Assembly (NCBI GenBank): GCA_018663035.1
Contig: JABJEX010000042.1
Location: 1-57,470, forward strand
Source of the DNA: Porticoccaceae bacterium
GTDB taxonomy: Bacteria > Pseudomonadota > Gammaproteobacteria > Pseudomonadales > Porticoccaceae
Length of the DNA stretch: 57,470 bases
Direction of reading: 5' to 3'
Made by a program: the position numbers and the translations under genes. The notes beneath the pieces are model-generated. The model saw only the letters and a list, made by a program, of their open reading frames with translations, ran no database searches and had not been told where the DNA came from. Of this stretch, positions 10,370 to 19,693 are shown piece by piece; position 1 is the first letter of the stretch; every line of letters starts with the position of its first letter.

Positions 10370-10891
10370 TTAAAAATTGTCTGTGCTTTCAAAAAGACCC
10401 ACTTTTAAGTCTTCAGCAGTGTAGATCTCGCGTCCGTCCACCTCTACTGAGCCATCGGCAATGCCCATTACTAGGCGTCGCTGGATCAATCTCTTCAAGT
10501 CTAGCTTATAGGTAACTTTCTTGGCTGTGGGCAGTATCTGACCAAAAAATTTAACGTTGCCAGCGCCCAGTGCGCGACCGCGGCCACTGTTGCCATTCCA
10601 AACTAAGAAAAAGCCCACGAGTTGCCAGAGGGCATCTAGGCCAAGACAGCCAGGCATTACTGGGTCGCCTTCAAAATGGCAATCAAAAAACCACAGGTCA
10701 GGGGTAATATCAATTTCAGCAATAATCTGTCCCAGACCATGTTTGCCACCGTCATTATTGATTTCAATAATGCGATCGATCATCAACATGTTAGGCGCTG
10801 GAAGCTTGGCGTTACCTGGGCCAAATAGTTCGCCACGGGAGCTAGCCAGCAATTCATCTTTGGTATACGAGGACTTCGGAGTAAAGGACAT
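10370..10891 (-). CDS. fabA: 3-hydroxydecanoyl-ACP dehydratase/isomerase, FabA
   Basis: Introduces the cis double bond at the ten-carbon stage of fatty-acid synthesis. The 173 residues match the family. The active-site pair is visible as His72 ([12 protein letters not shown]) and Asp86 (LGLDALWQ), corresponding to His70 and Asp84 in E. coli. It is the first gene of the fabA-fabB pair. The upstream region carries a perfect 8-bp inverted repeat (10937-10944 with 10964-10971) that may be an operator or leader hairpin. The known regulators of fabA in other species (FadR, FabR, DesT) are not encoded in this window. Confidence 0.97.
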   Translation of the reverse strand: MSFTPKSSYTKDELLASSRGELFGPGNAKLPAPNMLMIDRIIEINNDGGKHGLGQIIAEIDITPDLWFFDCHFEGDPVMPGCLGLDALWQLVGFFLVWNGNSGRGRALGAGNVKFFGQILPTAKKVTYKLDLKRLIQRRLVMGIADGSVEVDGREIYTAEDLKVGLFESTDNF

Positions 10892-10936
10892 GATTTCCTT
10901 GGGGGTTACTTTTGAGCGCGCATCGTAACCAGTTCT

Positions 10937-10971
10937 GCTCCTCCCGGCAACCTTTAAACGTCAGGAGGAGC
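10937..10971. promoter_or_regulatory. Inverted repeat upstream of fabA
   Basis: GCTCCTCC at 10937-10944 is perfectly complementary to GGAGGAGC at 10964-10971, with a 19-base gap. It lies 46-80 bases before the fabA ATG. It could be a protein-binding site or an mRNA hairpin. It is not followed by a T run. Confidence 0.4.
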
Positions 10972-11025
10972 GTCTAGAGCCGCGGAATTGCTAGCCTCGG
11001 AGGCATTATTATTAAAGATTTCCGG

Positions 11026-11054
11026 TTGACAGATGAGCGAGTGCTCCCTAGCAT
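11026..11054 (+). promoter_or_regulatory. Probable ispB promoter
   Basis: Perfect TTGACA at 11026-11031, a 17-base spacer and TAGCAT at 11049-11054 (4 of 6 matches). The transcript would begin about 27 bases before the ispB ATG. Confidence 0.6.
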
Positions 11055-11087
11055 GCAGCCTTGTTTACTACCGACTGTTAATAATTA

Positions 11088-12041
11088 ATGCTGCCTTTCC
11101 ACCGATCCATAAAGCAAGAATTTTCCGCTGTTAACCAGTTGATTATTGACCAGCTGCAGTCAGATGTGGGGTTGGTGGAGAATATTGGCCAGTATATTGT
11201 TAACTCTGGCGGCAAACGTCTGCGCCCGGTGGTGGTTCTGTTAAGTGCGTTAGCCAATGGCTACAGCGGCCAACAGCATATCAAGATGGCCGCTATTATC
11301 GAGTTTATCCACACTGCAACTCTGCTGCACGACGACGTGGTGGATGTGTCGGCACTGCGACGTGGCCGCGAAACCGCCAACTCTCACTGGGGCAATGCTC
11401 CCAGTGTGTTAGTGGGGGACTTCCTTTATTCTCGCGCTTTTCAAATGCTGGTTGATATTGCCGATCTGCCGATTATGGGTTTAATGGCAGATGCCACCAA
11501 TATCATCTCTGAAGGTGAGGTTCAGCAGATGGCCAACGCTGGTAATGCTGAAGTAAGTGAAGAGATGTATCTTCAGGTAATCTATCGCAAAACTGCCACC
11601 CTATTTGAGGCTGCTGCTCAGGTTGGCGCCTGTTTGGCAGGGGCAGATCAAGCATCTATGGCGGCCTATGGCAGGCATCTTGGAATGGCTTTCCAAATCG
11701 TTGATGACGTTTTGGATTATCAGGGCGATGCGCAGACCACTGGCAAGAATGTGGGTGATGATCTCGCTGAGGGAAAGATGACAATGCCACTGATCTTTGC
11801 GAGAGATAACGGTGATAGCGCTGGTCGGCGCTTTATCTGCGACACCATCAGCAACAAGACCGCCGAAAATTTTGCAGAAATTCTCGCCTTAGTTCAGGCC
11901 TCTGGTGGTATTGACTACAGCATGCAATGTGCCCGTCAGGAAGCTCTGTTGGCCAAACAGGCGCTAGAGAATTTGCCCGCCAGTAACTTCAAAACTCAAC
12001 TTAGCGACCTCGCTGATTTTTCAGTATCCCGTCTTAATTAA
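11088..12041 (+). CDS. ispB: Polyprenyl (octaprenyl-type) diphosphate synthase
   Basis: Makes the long all-trans isoprenoid side chain of ubiquinone from isopentenyl diphosphate. The 317 residues are typical. Substrate motifs are GGKRLRP at 41-47, the first aspartate-rich motif DDVVD at 82-86 and the second DDVLD at 206-210. Chain length cannot be fixed from sequence by eye; eight or nine units are usual in this group. Residue use around the first motif (IHTATLLHDD, small residues at the chain-stop position) fits the long-chain class. It diverges from fabA and has its own promoter. The common rplU-rpmA partner is not next to it here. Confidence 0.93.
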   Translation: MLPFHRSIKQEFSAVNQLIIDQLQSDVGLVENIGQYIVNSGGKRLRPVVVLLSALANGYSGQQHIKMAAIIEFIHTATLLHDDVVDVSALRRGRETANSHWGNAPSVLVGDFLYSRAFQMLVDIADLPIMGLMADATNIISEGEVQQMANAGNAEVSEEMYLQVIYRKTATLFEAAAQVGACLAGADQASMAAYGRHLGMAFQIVDDVLDYQGDAQTTGKNVGDDLAEGKMTMPLIFARDNGDSAGRRFICDTISNKTAENFAEILALVQASGGIDYSMQCARQEALLAKQALENLPASNFKTQLSDLADFSVSRLN

Positions 12042-12242
12042 TCCTGAGCCCGTCTCCATTTGATTTGCTTTAGAGGCGCTGCGTTATTGGCGCAGAGGCA
12101 TACAAGCATTGAGGTTGCAGCCCCAACAGTGACTCGTAATAGTTATTATTCCTAAATCGATTACTTGATAATGATATTTTTTGCTAGCATTCACGTAAAT
12201 TATAGTTAACGAGCCAATCATATCTAATTTTAGGAGAATTGA

Positions 12243-13421
12243 GTGAACGTCGGAATTCCCTCGGAAATAAAAGCCGGTGAAAAACGTGTCGCCATGTCCC
12301 CTGCCAATGTCCAGAGTCTAACGGACAGAGGTGTAACCGTAAGAGTCCAGACGGGCGCAGGAACTGCTGCAGGCTATCCGGACGCAGATTATGCCGCTGT
12401 GGGAGCGACCCTCACCACAGATCGATCAGAGATCTTTGCCAAGTCAGATATTATTCTGCAAGTTCAGAGCTTTGGTTCCAACAATGAAAACAGTGGCGAA
12501 GACTTGGCCATGCTGCGCAGTGGACAGCTGGTGATCGGCATGATGGATCCTTTGGCATCTCCCCAGGCGGCACAGGCTGTTGCCAGTACTGGCGCTACTG
12601 CGATTGCCCTAGAGATGGTGCCGAGGATAAGCCGGGCTCAGAGCATGGATGTGTTGTCCTCCATGGCAACCCTGGCGGGCTATAAGGCGGTGATTATGGG
12701 GGCCTCAGCAGCGCCGAGAATCTTTCCAATGCTGATGACCGCCGCAGGCACGTTGCAGCCAGCGCGGGTTTTGATTATGGGCGTAGGCGTTGCAGGGCTT
12801 CAGGCCTGTGCCACAGCTAAGCGTCTCGGGGCCGTGGTAGAAGCCTATGACGTGCGCCCCGCAGCTCGCGAGCAGATTCTCTCCGTGGGCGCCAAACCCG
12901 TAGAGTTGGATCTAGACACCGGCGAGTCAGAAGGTGCTGGTGGCTATGCTAAAGAACAGGGTGAAGATTTTCTGCGTCGTCAGCGGGAGTTGATGACCGA
13001 GGTGGTTGCCCAGCAGGACATTATTATCACCACCGCCGCAGTGCCCGGCGCCAAGTCACCAATTCTGGTGACCGAAGAGATGGTTAAGGCGATGAAGCCA
13101 GGTGCTGTTATTGTTGATCTTGCAGCCGAGCGAGGTGGCAATTGCGCGCTGACTGAGCAGGGTAAGACGGTAGAGGCTTATGGCGTGACAATTCTAGGGC
13201 CAGAGAATGTGCCCTCAGAGATGGCCTATCACGCCAGCCAGATGCTAGGGAAAAATATGCAGACATTGCTGGAGTTGATTCTCGATGAGCAGGGAAGTCT
13301 CAAACTTGATTTTAACGATGAAATTATTGCAGGTACCGTAGTTGCCCATGCTGGAGATGTCCCGCATCCCCATATGCGCAAGTTACTGAATCTGCCTGAA
13401 CTACAGACGCAGGAGGTTTAA
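12243..13421 (+). CDS. pntA: NAD(P) transhydrogenase subunit alpha, part 1
   Basis: NAD(H)-binding domain I of the proton-translocating transhydrogenase, which drives hydride transfer from NADH to NADP+ at the inner membrane. The 392 residues contain the PSEIKAGEKRVAMSP opening, the RAQSMDVLSSMA segment, a Rossmann glycine motif (GVGVAGLQA) and the VDLAAERGGNC loop. The membrane part of E. coli PntA is absent and is encoded by the next gene, so this is the split three-gene form (PntAA). The start is GTG 12243 behind a good TTAGGAGA ribosome site. It is followed after 3 bases by pntAB. Confidence 0.95.
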   Translation: MNVGIPSEIKAGEKRVAMSPANVQSLTDRGVTVRVQTGAGTAAGYPDADYAAVGATLTTDRSEIFAKSDIILQVQSFGSNNENSGEDLAMLRSGQLVIGMMDPLASPQAAQAVASTGATAIALEMVPRISRAQSMDVLSSMATLAGYKAVIMGASAAPRIFPMLMTAAGTLQPARVLIMGVGVAGLQACATAKRLGAVVEAYDVRPAAREQILSVGAKPVELDLDTGESEGAGGYAKEQGEDFLRRQRELMTEVVAQQDIIITTAAVPGAKSPILVTEEMVKAMKPGAVIVDLAAERGGNCALTEQGKTVEAYGVTILGPENVPSEMAYHASQMLGKNMQTLLELILDEQGSLKLDFNDEIIAGTVVAHAGDVPHPHMRKLLNLPELQTQEV

Positions 13422-13424
13422 ATC

Positions 13425-13706
13425 ATGGAGATTCTAATTCTTTTATTAGCGCTCTTTGTCTTGTCATTGTTTCTTGGGGTTGAGTTAATCACCAAGGTAC
13501 CTCCTACATTGCACACGCCGCTTATGTCGGGTACCAATGCTGTATCTGGCATCACTCTGGTGGGCGCTCTGCTCGCTGCTGGCTCCGGTGGCTCCCCACT
13601 GCTGGTCAACCTGCTGGGATTTGTCGCCGTGACTTTGGCAACCATCAATGTGGTAGGTGGTTATCTGGTCACTAACCGCATGCTTGCAATGTTCAAAAGG
13701 AAATAA
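13425..13706 (+). CDS. pntAB: NAD(P) transhydrogenase subunit alpha, part 2 (membrane)
   Basis: A 93-residue inner-membrane subunit with three to four hydrophobic segments. It corresponds to the C-terminal membrane part of a full-length PntA. The core HTPLMSGTNAVSGI is the family signature near the proton channel. It lies between the soluble alpha part (gap 3 bases) and pntB (gap 3 bases), with ribosome sites overlapping the preceding genes (GGAGG before its ATG). The tight spacing fits co-translation of the three subunits. Confidence 0.94.
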   Translation: MEILILLLALFVLSLFLGVELITKVPPTLHTPLMSGTNAVSGITLVGALLAAGSGGSPLLVNLLGFVAVTLATINVVGGYLVTNRMLAMFKRK

Positions 13707-13709
13707 GCC

Positions 13710-15155
13710 ATGAGTCCATCGATTGTAAGTGCAGTTTATCTTTTAGCGGGCATCCTGTTTATTCTGGGTATCAAGGGCCTGACTAAGCCTAAGACCGCAG
13801 TGCGCGGCAACCAGCTATCTGCTCTGGGCATGTTGATTGCCGTAGTTGTTACTCTGCTGGACAGCAGTATTGTAGATTTTAGCTTTATTATCGCCGGAGT
13901 TTTAATTGGCGGAATTGTTGGCGCGACCATGGCGCTGAAGATTCAAATGACGTCCATGCCGCAGATGGTAGCACTGCTCAATGGTTTCGGTGGTGGTGCG
14001 TCCCTGACCATTGCTCTGGCGGAATACTTCTCGAAAGTCGGCGCAGATCCATCCTCTTTTGCCCAGCTGGTGACACCGATTGCAGTTGAAAGCAGCGCAT
14101 TTGGCGCGGGCCCAGAGGGAACAGTTGCCTTAATCTCCATTGGCCTAACGGTACTGATTGGTGCAGTAACTCTCACTGGTAGCTTTGTTGCCTTTGCCAA
14201 GCTCCAAGAGCTAATGAAGAAAAGCTATGGCCTACCTGGTGGCCCGATCGGCAATGCTCTCTTTTTGGCCGCCGCGCTGGTCGCTGTGGTTTTACTAGTA
14301 ACTAACCCCGGCAACAGCCTGGCCATGCTGAGCATAGTTGCTCTAGCACTGCTACTGGGGCTGTTTTTGGTGATGCCCATCGGTGGTGCAGACATGCCGG
14401 TGGTAATTGCATTGCTCAATTCCTACTCTGGTATTGCGGCTGCGCTAGCAGGCTTTATTCTCGGCAACACTGTTCTGATTGTCGCTGGTTCACTAGTGGG
14501 TACCTCAGGATTGATTCTCACTCAGATCATGTGCGTCGCCATGAATCGTTCATTGGCCAATGTCCTGTTCGGCAAGATGGCCGCCGGTGGCGAGACAGTA
14601 GATGCTGACGAGATTTACGCAGGCAAGGTAACTAGCGCCCAGCCGGACGAGATTGCCATGATGCTGGAGGTCGCCAAACGAGTAGTTATTGTGCCCGGCT
14701 ATGGCATGGCTATGGCTCAGGCTCAGCATGCGGTTCGCGAATTGGCGGATGCCATGGAATCTAGAGGTACAGAGGTTGAATATGGCATTCACCCGGTTGC
14801 AGGGCGTATGCCTGGGCACATGAATGTTCTGTTAGCAGAGGCTGAGGTGCCTTATGACAAGCTAGTGGAGATGGACAGAATTAACCCAACCTTTGAAGAT
14901 ACTGATGTGGTGATTATTATTGGTGCCAATGACGTCACCAATCCCATGGCCAGAGAATCAGAGGGAAGCCCAATCTATGGCATGCCGATTTTGAATGTAG
15001 ACAAGGCTAAAAATGTCGTGGTCATCAAGCGCTCACTGAGCCCGGGCTTTGCCGGTCTGCCCAATCCGCTGTTCGCTATGGACCACTGCCTAATGGTTTA
15101 TGGTGACGGCAAAAAGGCTGTTATCGACATGACCACCGCACTTAATCAGAGCTAA
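13710..15155 (+). CDS. pntB: NAD(P) transhydrogenase subunit beta
   Basis: Membrane domain II plus NADP(H)-binding domain III of the transhydrogenase. The 481 residues carry about nine hydrophobic segments in 1-285. The soluble NADP domain follows, with the VPGYGMAMAQAQH nucleotide motif, HPVAGRMPGHMNVLLAEA, and the GANDVTNP and RSLSPGFAGLPNPLF motifs. Together with the two preceding genes it forms a complete NADPH-generating proton pump. A strong terminator (15175-15205) ends the operon. Confidence 0.96.
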   Translation: MSPSIVSAVYLLAGILFILGIKGLTKPKTAVRGNQLSALGMLIAVVVTLLDSSIVDFSFIIAGVLIGGIVGATMALKIQMTSMPQMVALLNGFGGGASLTIALAEYFSKVGADPSSFAQLVTPIAVESSAFGAGPEGTVALISIGLTVLIGAVTLTGSFVAFAKLQELMKKSYGLPGGPIGNALFLAAALVAVVLLVTNPGNSLAMLSIVALALLLGLFLVMPIGGADMPVVIALLNSYSGIAAALAGFILGNTVLIVAGSLVGTSGLILTQIMCVAMNRSLANVLFGKMAAGGETVDADEIYAGKVTSAQPDEIAMMLEVAKRVVIVPGYGMAMAQAQHAVRELADAMESRGTEVEYGIHPVAGRMPGHMNVLLAEAEVPYDKLVEMDRINPTFEDTDVVIIIGANDVTNPMARESEGSPIYGMPILNVDKAKNVVVIKRSLSPGFAGLPNPLFAMDHCLMVYGDGKKAVIDMTTALNQS

Positions 15156-15174
15156 ACCTGGTTCAGCCGCTATA

Positions 15175-15205
15175 AACCCCGTGGTTTTGCCCACGGGGTT
15201 TTTTA
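15175..15205 (+). terminator. Rho-independent terminator after pntB
   Basis: AACCCCGTGG pairs with CCACGGGGTT around a short TTTTGC loop and is followed by a T run. It separates the transhydrogenase operon from clpB. Confidence 0.92.
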
Positions 15206-15243
15206 TATCTATTGATCCTCATCAATCCAGTTTTTGGCAGCTA

Positions 15244-15270
15244 TTGAAAACTTCTTAAATGATCCCCAAC
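15244..15270 (+). promoter_or_regulatory. Sigma-32-like heat-shock promoter of clpB
   Basis: TTGAAA at 15244-15249, a 14-base spacer and CCCCAA at 15264-15269 match the heat-shock consensus (CTTGAAA, 11-16 bases, CCCCAT). The start site would fall about 35 bases before the clpB ATG at 15312. Confidence 0.75.
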
Positions 15271-15311
15271 TAACTGAGTAGGTAACAACAAACTACTTTT
15301 TGGGAATCAAA

Positions 15312-17879
15312 ATGCGCATAGACAAACTTACTAACCAATTGCAAAACGCGCTGGCCGAGGCTCAGTCAATTGCTGCGGGCAATGACCATTCTGCAATTGA
15401 GCCCAGCCACCTATTTTTAGCTCTGCTCAATCAGCAGGGGGGGTCGGTGCGGCCAATCCTCAATCGCGCTGGTTACGATGTTAGCGGCCTGAAAGAAGCC
15501 ATTAATCGAGATCTCGACAGAATGGCCAAGGTAACCAGCCCCAGTGGAGACGCTAATCTGTCTCAGGATCTCGGCCGTTTGCTTAACATGGCAGATCGAG
15601 CGGCCCAACAGCGGGGTGATCAGTACATCTCTAGTGAGATGGTGCTTTTGGCTGGTCTCGAAGACAGGGGGTTACTGGGTAAAACCCTAGCTAAATATGG
15701 CGATACTAGCAAAGCTAAGGCAGCTATAGACTCAGTTCGCGGTGGTGACAGTGTCAAGCATCCGGATGCCGAAAGTCAGCGCGAAGCGCTCGATAAATAC
15801 ACTATTGATTTAACCGAGCGCGCAGAGCAGGGCAAGCTGGATCCGGTTATAGGCCGCGACGATGAGATTCGGCGCACTATTCAGGTATTACAGCGCCGCA
15901 CCAAAAATAACCCAGTTTTAATCGGTGAGCCAGGTGTAGGTAAAACTGCCATTGTCGAGGGCTTGGCCCAGCGCATTGTCAATGCAGAGGTGCCCGAGGG
16001 CTTAAAAAATAAACGTGTTCTGACGCTGGATCTGGGCGCCCTGTTGGCGGGCGCCAAATTTCGCGGTGACTTTGAGGAGCGCTTAAAAGCAGTACTCAAA
16101 GACCTCTCCAAACAGGAAGGGCAGATCATCTTATTTATCGATGAGATCCATACCATGGTGGGCGCCGGCAAGGCCGAGGGCTCCATGGACGCAGGTAATA
16201 TGCTTAAGCCAGCACTGGCCCGTGGAGAATTACACTGTGTAGGAGCCACGACGCTGGACGAGTATCGGCAAAATATAGAGAAAGATGCCGCACTGGAGCG
16301 ACGCTTCCAAAAGGTGCTTGTGGAAGAGCCAAGCGAAGAGGACACCATTGCTATTTTGCGTGGCCTCAAAGAGCGCTACGAGGTACACCATGGTGTTGAA
16401 ATTACCGATGGTGCGATTGTGGCTGCAGCGAAACTCTCTCAGCGCTATATCACCGATCGGCAGCTGCCGGACAAAGCCATAGATCTCATTGATGAGTCTG
16501 GTAGCCGCATTCGCATGGAAATTGACTCTAAACCTGAGGAGCTAGATCGCCTCGAGCGTCGTTTGATCCAATTAAAAATTGAGCGCGAGGCCGTCAAAAA
16601 GGATAAGGATGCAGCAGCCGTTAAGCGCCAAAAGAAGCTTGAAACTGAGATTGCGGAGCTAGAGAGAGAATATGCCGACCTTGAAGAAATTTGGACGTCG
16701 GAAAAAGCCTCTATGCAGGGTGCAACCCATATTAAGTCGGAGCTTGAACAGGCTAGGGTCAACCTTGAGGCCGCTCATCGCTCAGGGGATTTAGAGCAAA
16801 TGGCACAGATTCAGTACAGTATCATTCCCACTCTCGAAAAACAGCTGGCCAGTGCCGGTGCCGAAGAGCAGGTAGAAACGCGACTGCTTAGAAACAGGGT
16901 GACGGAGGAAGAAATTGCCGAGGTCGTCTCAAAATGGACTGGTATACCAGTGTCTAAGATGTTGGAAGGGGAGCGAGACAAGTTGCTGCGCATGGAGGAG
17001 TCGCTGCACAGCCGTGTAATGGGACAGAATGAAGCCGTGGTGGCTGTCTCTAACGCAGTGCGCCGATCTCGTGCAGGCCTAGCTGACCCCAATCGCCCCA
17101 ATGGCTCTTTCTTGTTTTTGGGCCCAACTGGTGTGGGTAAAACCGAGCTCTGTAAGTCGCTGGCAGAATTCTTGTTCGACAGTGAGGACGCCATGGTGCG
17201 TATCGATATGTCTGAGTTTATGGAAAAACACTCAGTGGCTAGGCTAATAGGTGCGCCTCCCGGTTATGTGGGCTACGAGGAGGGCGGCTATATTACCGAG
17301 GCTGTGCGCCGCCGCCCCTATTCTGTATTACTGTTGGATGAGGTCGAGAAGGCCCACCCAGATGTGTTTAATATCTTGCTTCAGGTTCTTGATGACGGCC
17401 GCTTAACGGACGGTCAGGGGCGCACGGTTGATTTTAAAAATACGGTAATTGTCATGACCTCTAATCTAGGCTCTGACGTTATCCAGATGCTCGCGGGCGA
17501 AGAAAATTACCAAACCATGAAATCGGCAGTGATGGATGTTGTCGGAGCGCACTTCCGTCCTGAATTTATTAATCGCGTCGATGAGACCGTGGTCTTCCAT
17601 CCCTTGGCGCTAGAAGAGCTGCGCGGTATTGCTAGTATTCAGCTGGAACTACTGAATCGCAGATTGGCAGAGCATGATCTCAGTCTAGAGCTTACCGAGG
17701 CTGTAATGGATAAGTTATTGGACGTAGGCTTTGATCCTGTTTACGGCGCACGGCCACTAAAGAGGACGATTCAGAAGTTGATCGAGAATCCTTTGGCGGA
17801 GAGTATTCTGGCGGGTAAGTTTGCCCCGGGCGATCGTATCTCTGGAGATTTGCAGGATGATGCGGTGAAGTTTAGCTAG
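15312..17879 (+). CDS. clpB: ClpB disaggregase chaperone
   Basis: A hexameric AAA+ ATPase that extracts proteins from aggregates together with DnaK. The 855 residues match E. coli (857). The N domain spans about 1-150. The first AAA module has Walker A GEPGVGKT at 205-212 and the LFIDEIHT Walker B. The coiled-coil middle domain covers about 400-520 (Lys/Glu-rich, [14 protein letters not shown]). The second AAA module has Walker A GPTGVGKT at 604-611. The start is ATG 15312 (MRIDKLTNQ), the standard opening; the TTG 12 bases earlier has no support. It stands alone behind a heat-shock promoter. Confidence 0.97.
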   Translation: MRIDKLTNQLQNALAEAQSIAAGNDHSAIEPSHLFLALLNQQGGSVRPILNRAGYDVSGLKEAINRDLDRMAKVTSPSGDANLSQDLGRLLNMADRAAQQRGDQYISSEMVLLAGLEDRGLLGKTLAKYGDTSKAKAAIDSVRGGDSVKHPDAESQREALDKYTIDLTERAEQGKLDPVIGRDDEIRRTIQVLQRRTKNNPVLIGEPGVGKTAIVEGLAQRIVNAEVPEGLKNKRVLTLDLGALLAGAKFRGDFEERLKAVLKDLSKQEGQIILFIDEIHTMVGAGKAEGSMDAGNMLKPALARGELHCVGATTLDEYRQNIEKDAALERRFQKVLVEEPSEEDTIAILRGLKERYEVHHGVEITDGAIVAAAKLSQRYITDRQLPDKAIDLIDESGSRIRMEIDSKPEELDRLERRLIQLKIEREAVKKDKDAAAVKRQKKLETEIAELEREYADLEEIWTSEKASMQGATHIKSELEQARVNLEAAHRSGDLEQMAQIQYSIIPTLEKQLASAGAEEQVETRLLRNRVTEEEIAEVVSKWTGIPVSKMLEGERDKLLRMEESLHSRVMGQNEAVVAVSNAVRRSRAGLADPNRPNGSFLFLGPTGVGKTELCKSLAEFLFDSEDAMVRIDMSEFMEKHSVARLIGAPPGYVGYEEGGYITEAVRRRPYSVLLLDEVEKAHPDVFNILLQVLDDGRLTDGQGRTVDFKNTVIVMTSNLGSDVIQMLAGEENYQTMKSAVMDVVGAHFRPEFINRVDETVVFHPLALEELRGIASIQLELLNRRLAEHDLSLELTEAVMDKLLDVGFDPVYGARPLKRTIQKLIENPLAESILAGKFAPGDRISGDLQDDAVKFS

Positions 17880-17922
17880 CCAAGCACCTAAATATTGAGC
17901 AGATCAGAGTCATGGGTTCAGT

Positions 17923-17960
17923 GAGTGGGCTGCGATAACATAAAACAGTCGCAGCCGCTC
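17923..17960. other. Hairpin between clpB and the LuxR-type gene
   Basis: GGCTGCGA (17928-17935) pairs perfectly with TCGCAGCC (17949-17956) around a 13-base loop, with extra GAG/CTC pairing outside. No T run follows on either strand. It lies between two converging genes, so it may slow or end transcription, but it is not a classical terminator. Confidence 0.45.
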
Positions 17961-18010
17961 CCTGTGCCTCTAAAAGGCTCTACAACCTGTGCCTCTGAAA
18001 GGCTCTACAA
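17961..18010. repeat. Two-copy 25-bp tandem repeat over the stop of the LuxR-type gene
   Basis: Units 17961-17985 and 17986-18010 differ at a single base. Each begins CCTGTGCCTC and ends GGCTCTACAA. The second copy contains the stop codon of the leftward LuxR-type gene, so the first copy lies just outside the gene. Confidence 0.9.
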
Positions 18011-18832
18011 ATAGCCAACAAGAGGGTCCCCACCTGAATAACTGGTCAAGCTGGCCAGGGAGTCGATAAACAGGTAGAACAGTTCCGCCTGCGAGGATAC
18101 ATCTAACTTAGCGTAGGAATTTTTACGATGGAGTTTCACGGTTTCTGGGGAGATACCTAGGCGCTCGGCAATGGATTTGGTGGAATGACCGTGGAGGAAC
18201 AGCTGCACCACCTGACACTCTCGATCAGTAAGGTAGGCAGTACCAAAATGCTTTAATGCACTGTCTAGCTGACCGGGCAGTTGATTGTCTGGGCTGGCTG
18301 AGGCGACATTTTGTGCGGCCCACTGAGCTTTGCAGATGGTTTCTATCACTGCACTTATATCAGACAGAATCCCTATCTGAGTGCGATTAAACCGCTGAGA
18401 GATCGACAGCCTGCTCAGGGAAATATTAACAAACTGATCGGGACAAATATGGAACAGATAACCCACCTCATCCTTGATTTCAGTATGTTTAAAATAACTG
18501 CGGTAGTATTCAGTTTTCTCGAACCCCTCTGGGGCCAGGTCGCTCAGCCTATGCAGTCCGGATTTGCTCTCATCTACGGCAGCGCGATAAAAGGGATCGA
18601 GCAGGAAGGCGCTGGCGACAAACTTGTCTATCTGAATCTCCCGCTCCATGGGCGGAATATCGTTGTAGTGCACCAGCGGATTTTTCCCGCGGTAGTAATG
18701 CAGAATTACAGCATTATCAAAGGGCACCAGACTTCTTAGCATACTCAGTAAAAGAGAGGGGAGGCGATCGCTGCCAACCTCCGGCAAAATTGCCGCTAGT
18801 CGATCACTAAAATCTTGAAGCTGGGTGCTCAT
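18005..18832 (-). CDS. LuxR-type helix-turn-helix regulator
   Basis: A 275-residue transcription factor. The C-terminal LuxR HTH lies at about 200-258 (LTDRECQVVQLFLHGHSTK, then LGISPETVKLHRKN). The first 190 residues look like a globular sensor. The invariant Trp/Tyr/Asp set of acyl-homoserine-lactone binders is not apparent, so it is probably not a quorum sensor. The ligand is unknown. A ribosome site (AGG, 7-base spacing) precedes the ATG. It follows the unknown 158-residue gene by 19 bases in the same direction and may be in an operon with it. Its stop codon lies inside a 25-bp tandem repeat, so the last residues (VGYL) may have been reshaped by the duplication. Confidence 0.85.
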   Translation of the reverse strand: MSTQLQDFSDRLAAILPEVGSDRLPSLLLSMLRSLVPFDNAVILHYYRGKNPLVHYNDIPPMEREIQIDKFVASAFLLDPFYRAAVDESKSGLHRLSDLAPEGFEKTEYYRSYFKHTEIKDEVGYLFHICPDQFVNISLSRLSISQRFNRTQIGILSDISAVIETICKAQWAAQNVASASPDNQLPGQLDSALKHFGTAYLTDRECQVVQLFLHGHSTKSIAERLGISPETVKLHRKNSYAKLDVSSQAELFYLFIDSLASLTSYSGGDPLVGYL

Positions 18833-18851
18833 TACAAACCTATGCTCTGAT

Positions 18852-19328
18852 TTAGGATTGGAATTGGTCTGGATTCATAAACATTAGACGGACAACCAGA
18901 CAGTCCTCAGAGGGCTCAACCGCCATCATCAGCACATTGATATCCTCATTAATCTGCACGCCGCTGGGCAGATTGAACAGAATACCTCCGTTGTCCTGGT
19001 TAGTTAGGGTGCGCAATTCCTTGAGCTCTTTATCTTTGCGAACCTCAGTATCAAACTTTTGCAACAGCGCCTTGAGGGAAACTTCGAAGTTTGGATAGTT
19101 GAATTGCCCGCGGTACTCGCTGCGCTCTAGTTCCAGTTGAATCGGAATCGAGGCGCCGGTGGTTTCTGATGTCAGCTGACCGGACCTAACCTTAGTGCCC
19201 TGTTTAAGCTCTTTAAACAGCTTTTTTGCATCTTCTGGTTTCTGCTTAATAAAGCCGGCAACCAACAGATTGGCTCCCAGATTAAATAGTTTACGTGCGT
19301 CGATATTAATTGTTTGCTTCTCGGTCAT
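18852..19328 (-). CDS. Hypothetical protein, 158 residues
   Basis: I do not recognise this family. The protein is soluble, with no signal or membrane segment. It has a helical N-terminal part (DARKLFNLGANLL, then KKLFKELKQG) and a mixed, charged middle. It ends in a beta-like segment (EDINVLMMAVEPSEDCLVVRLMF). The start is uncertain: ATG 19328 (MTEKQTINID) or ATG 19340 (four extra residues). Neither has a clear ribosome site. It lies 19 bases upstream of the LuxR-type gene and is divergent from sdaA across a 350-base gap. A shared transcript with the regulator suggests a functional link, but this is inference. Confidence 0.65.
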   Translation of the reverse strand: MTEKQTINIDARKLFNLGANLLVAGFIKQKPEDAKKLFKELKQGTKVRSGQLTSETTGASIPIQLELERSEYRGQFNYPNFEVSLKALLQKFDTEVRKDKELKELRTLTNQDNGGILFNLPSGVQINEDINVLMMAVEPSEDCLVVRLMFMNPDQFQS

Positions 19329-19340
19329 CACTTGCCACAT

Positions 19341-19693
19341 CTGTTAATAAAAACAGGGACTCTAACCCAAACACCTAGTAAATGTAATAGCCAGCATTAG
19401 ATTTTCTGCCTCAGGTCGGTATCAGCCATAGGTCAGTCGTTTCTATTATCACGGTGTTCAGAATAGGTGTTTACCATTGCGCTGTTTCTATGCTGTCAGA
19501 TGGGCGCGCTGGGCTCCTAATTGGGTTCTTCATTGGCCTCCCCATTAACCTCTCCACCGGCCTCACCGCTGGTCTATAGTTGATGGATGTCCAGGGCAGA
19601 ATGACAGACTGTTTCCTGAGTGGCGGTTGAGCTCATAATACTTAGCTGCTAGGCCCATTGTGTCCCAGCTCTAATTAAAGGTTATTGATTGCG
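19341..19693. other. 353-bp divergent intergenic region
   Basis: This lies between the unknown 158-residue gene (-) and sdaA (+). No open reading frame with coding character, tRNA or strong hairpin was seen. Short GGCCTC repeats occur at 19536-19564. No convincing sigma-70 promoter was found by eye, although AAAGG at 19677-19681 precedes sdaA. Confidence 0.5.

Noticed and set aside
12079-12095. CTGCG/CGCAG hairpin after ispB as a terminator
   Set aside because: It is a five-base stem with no T run.
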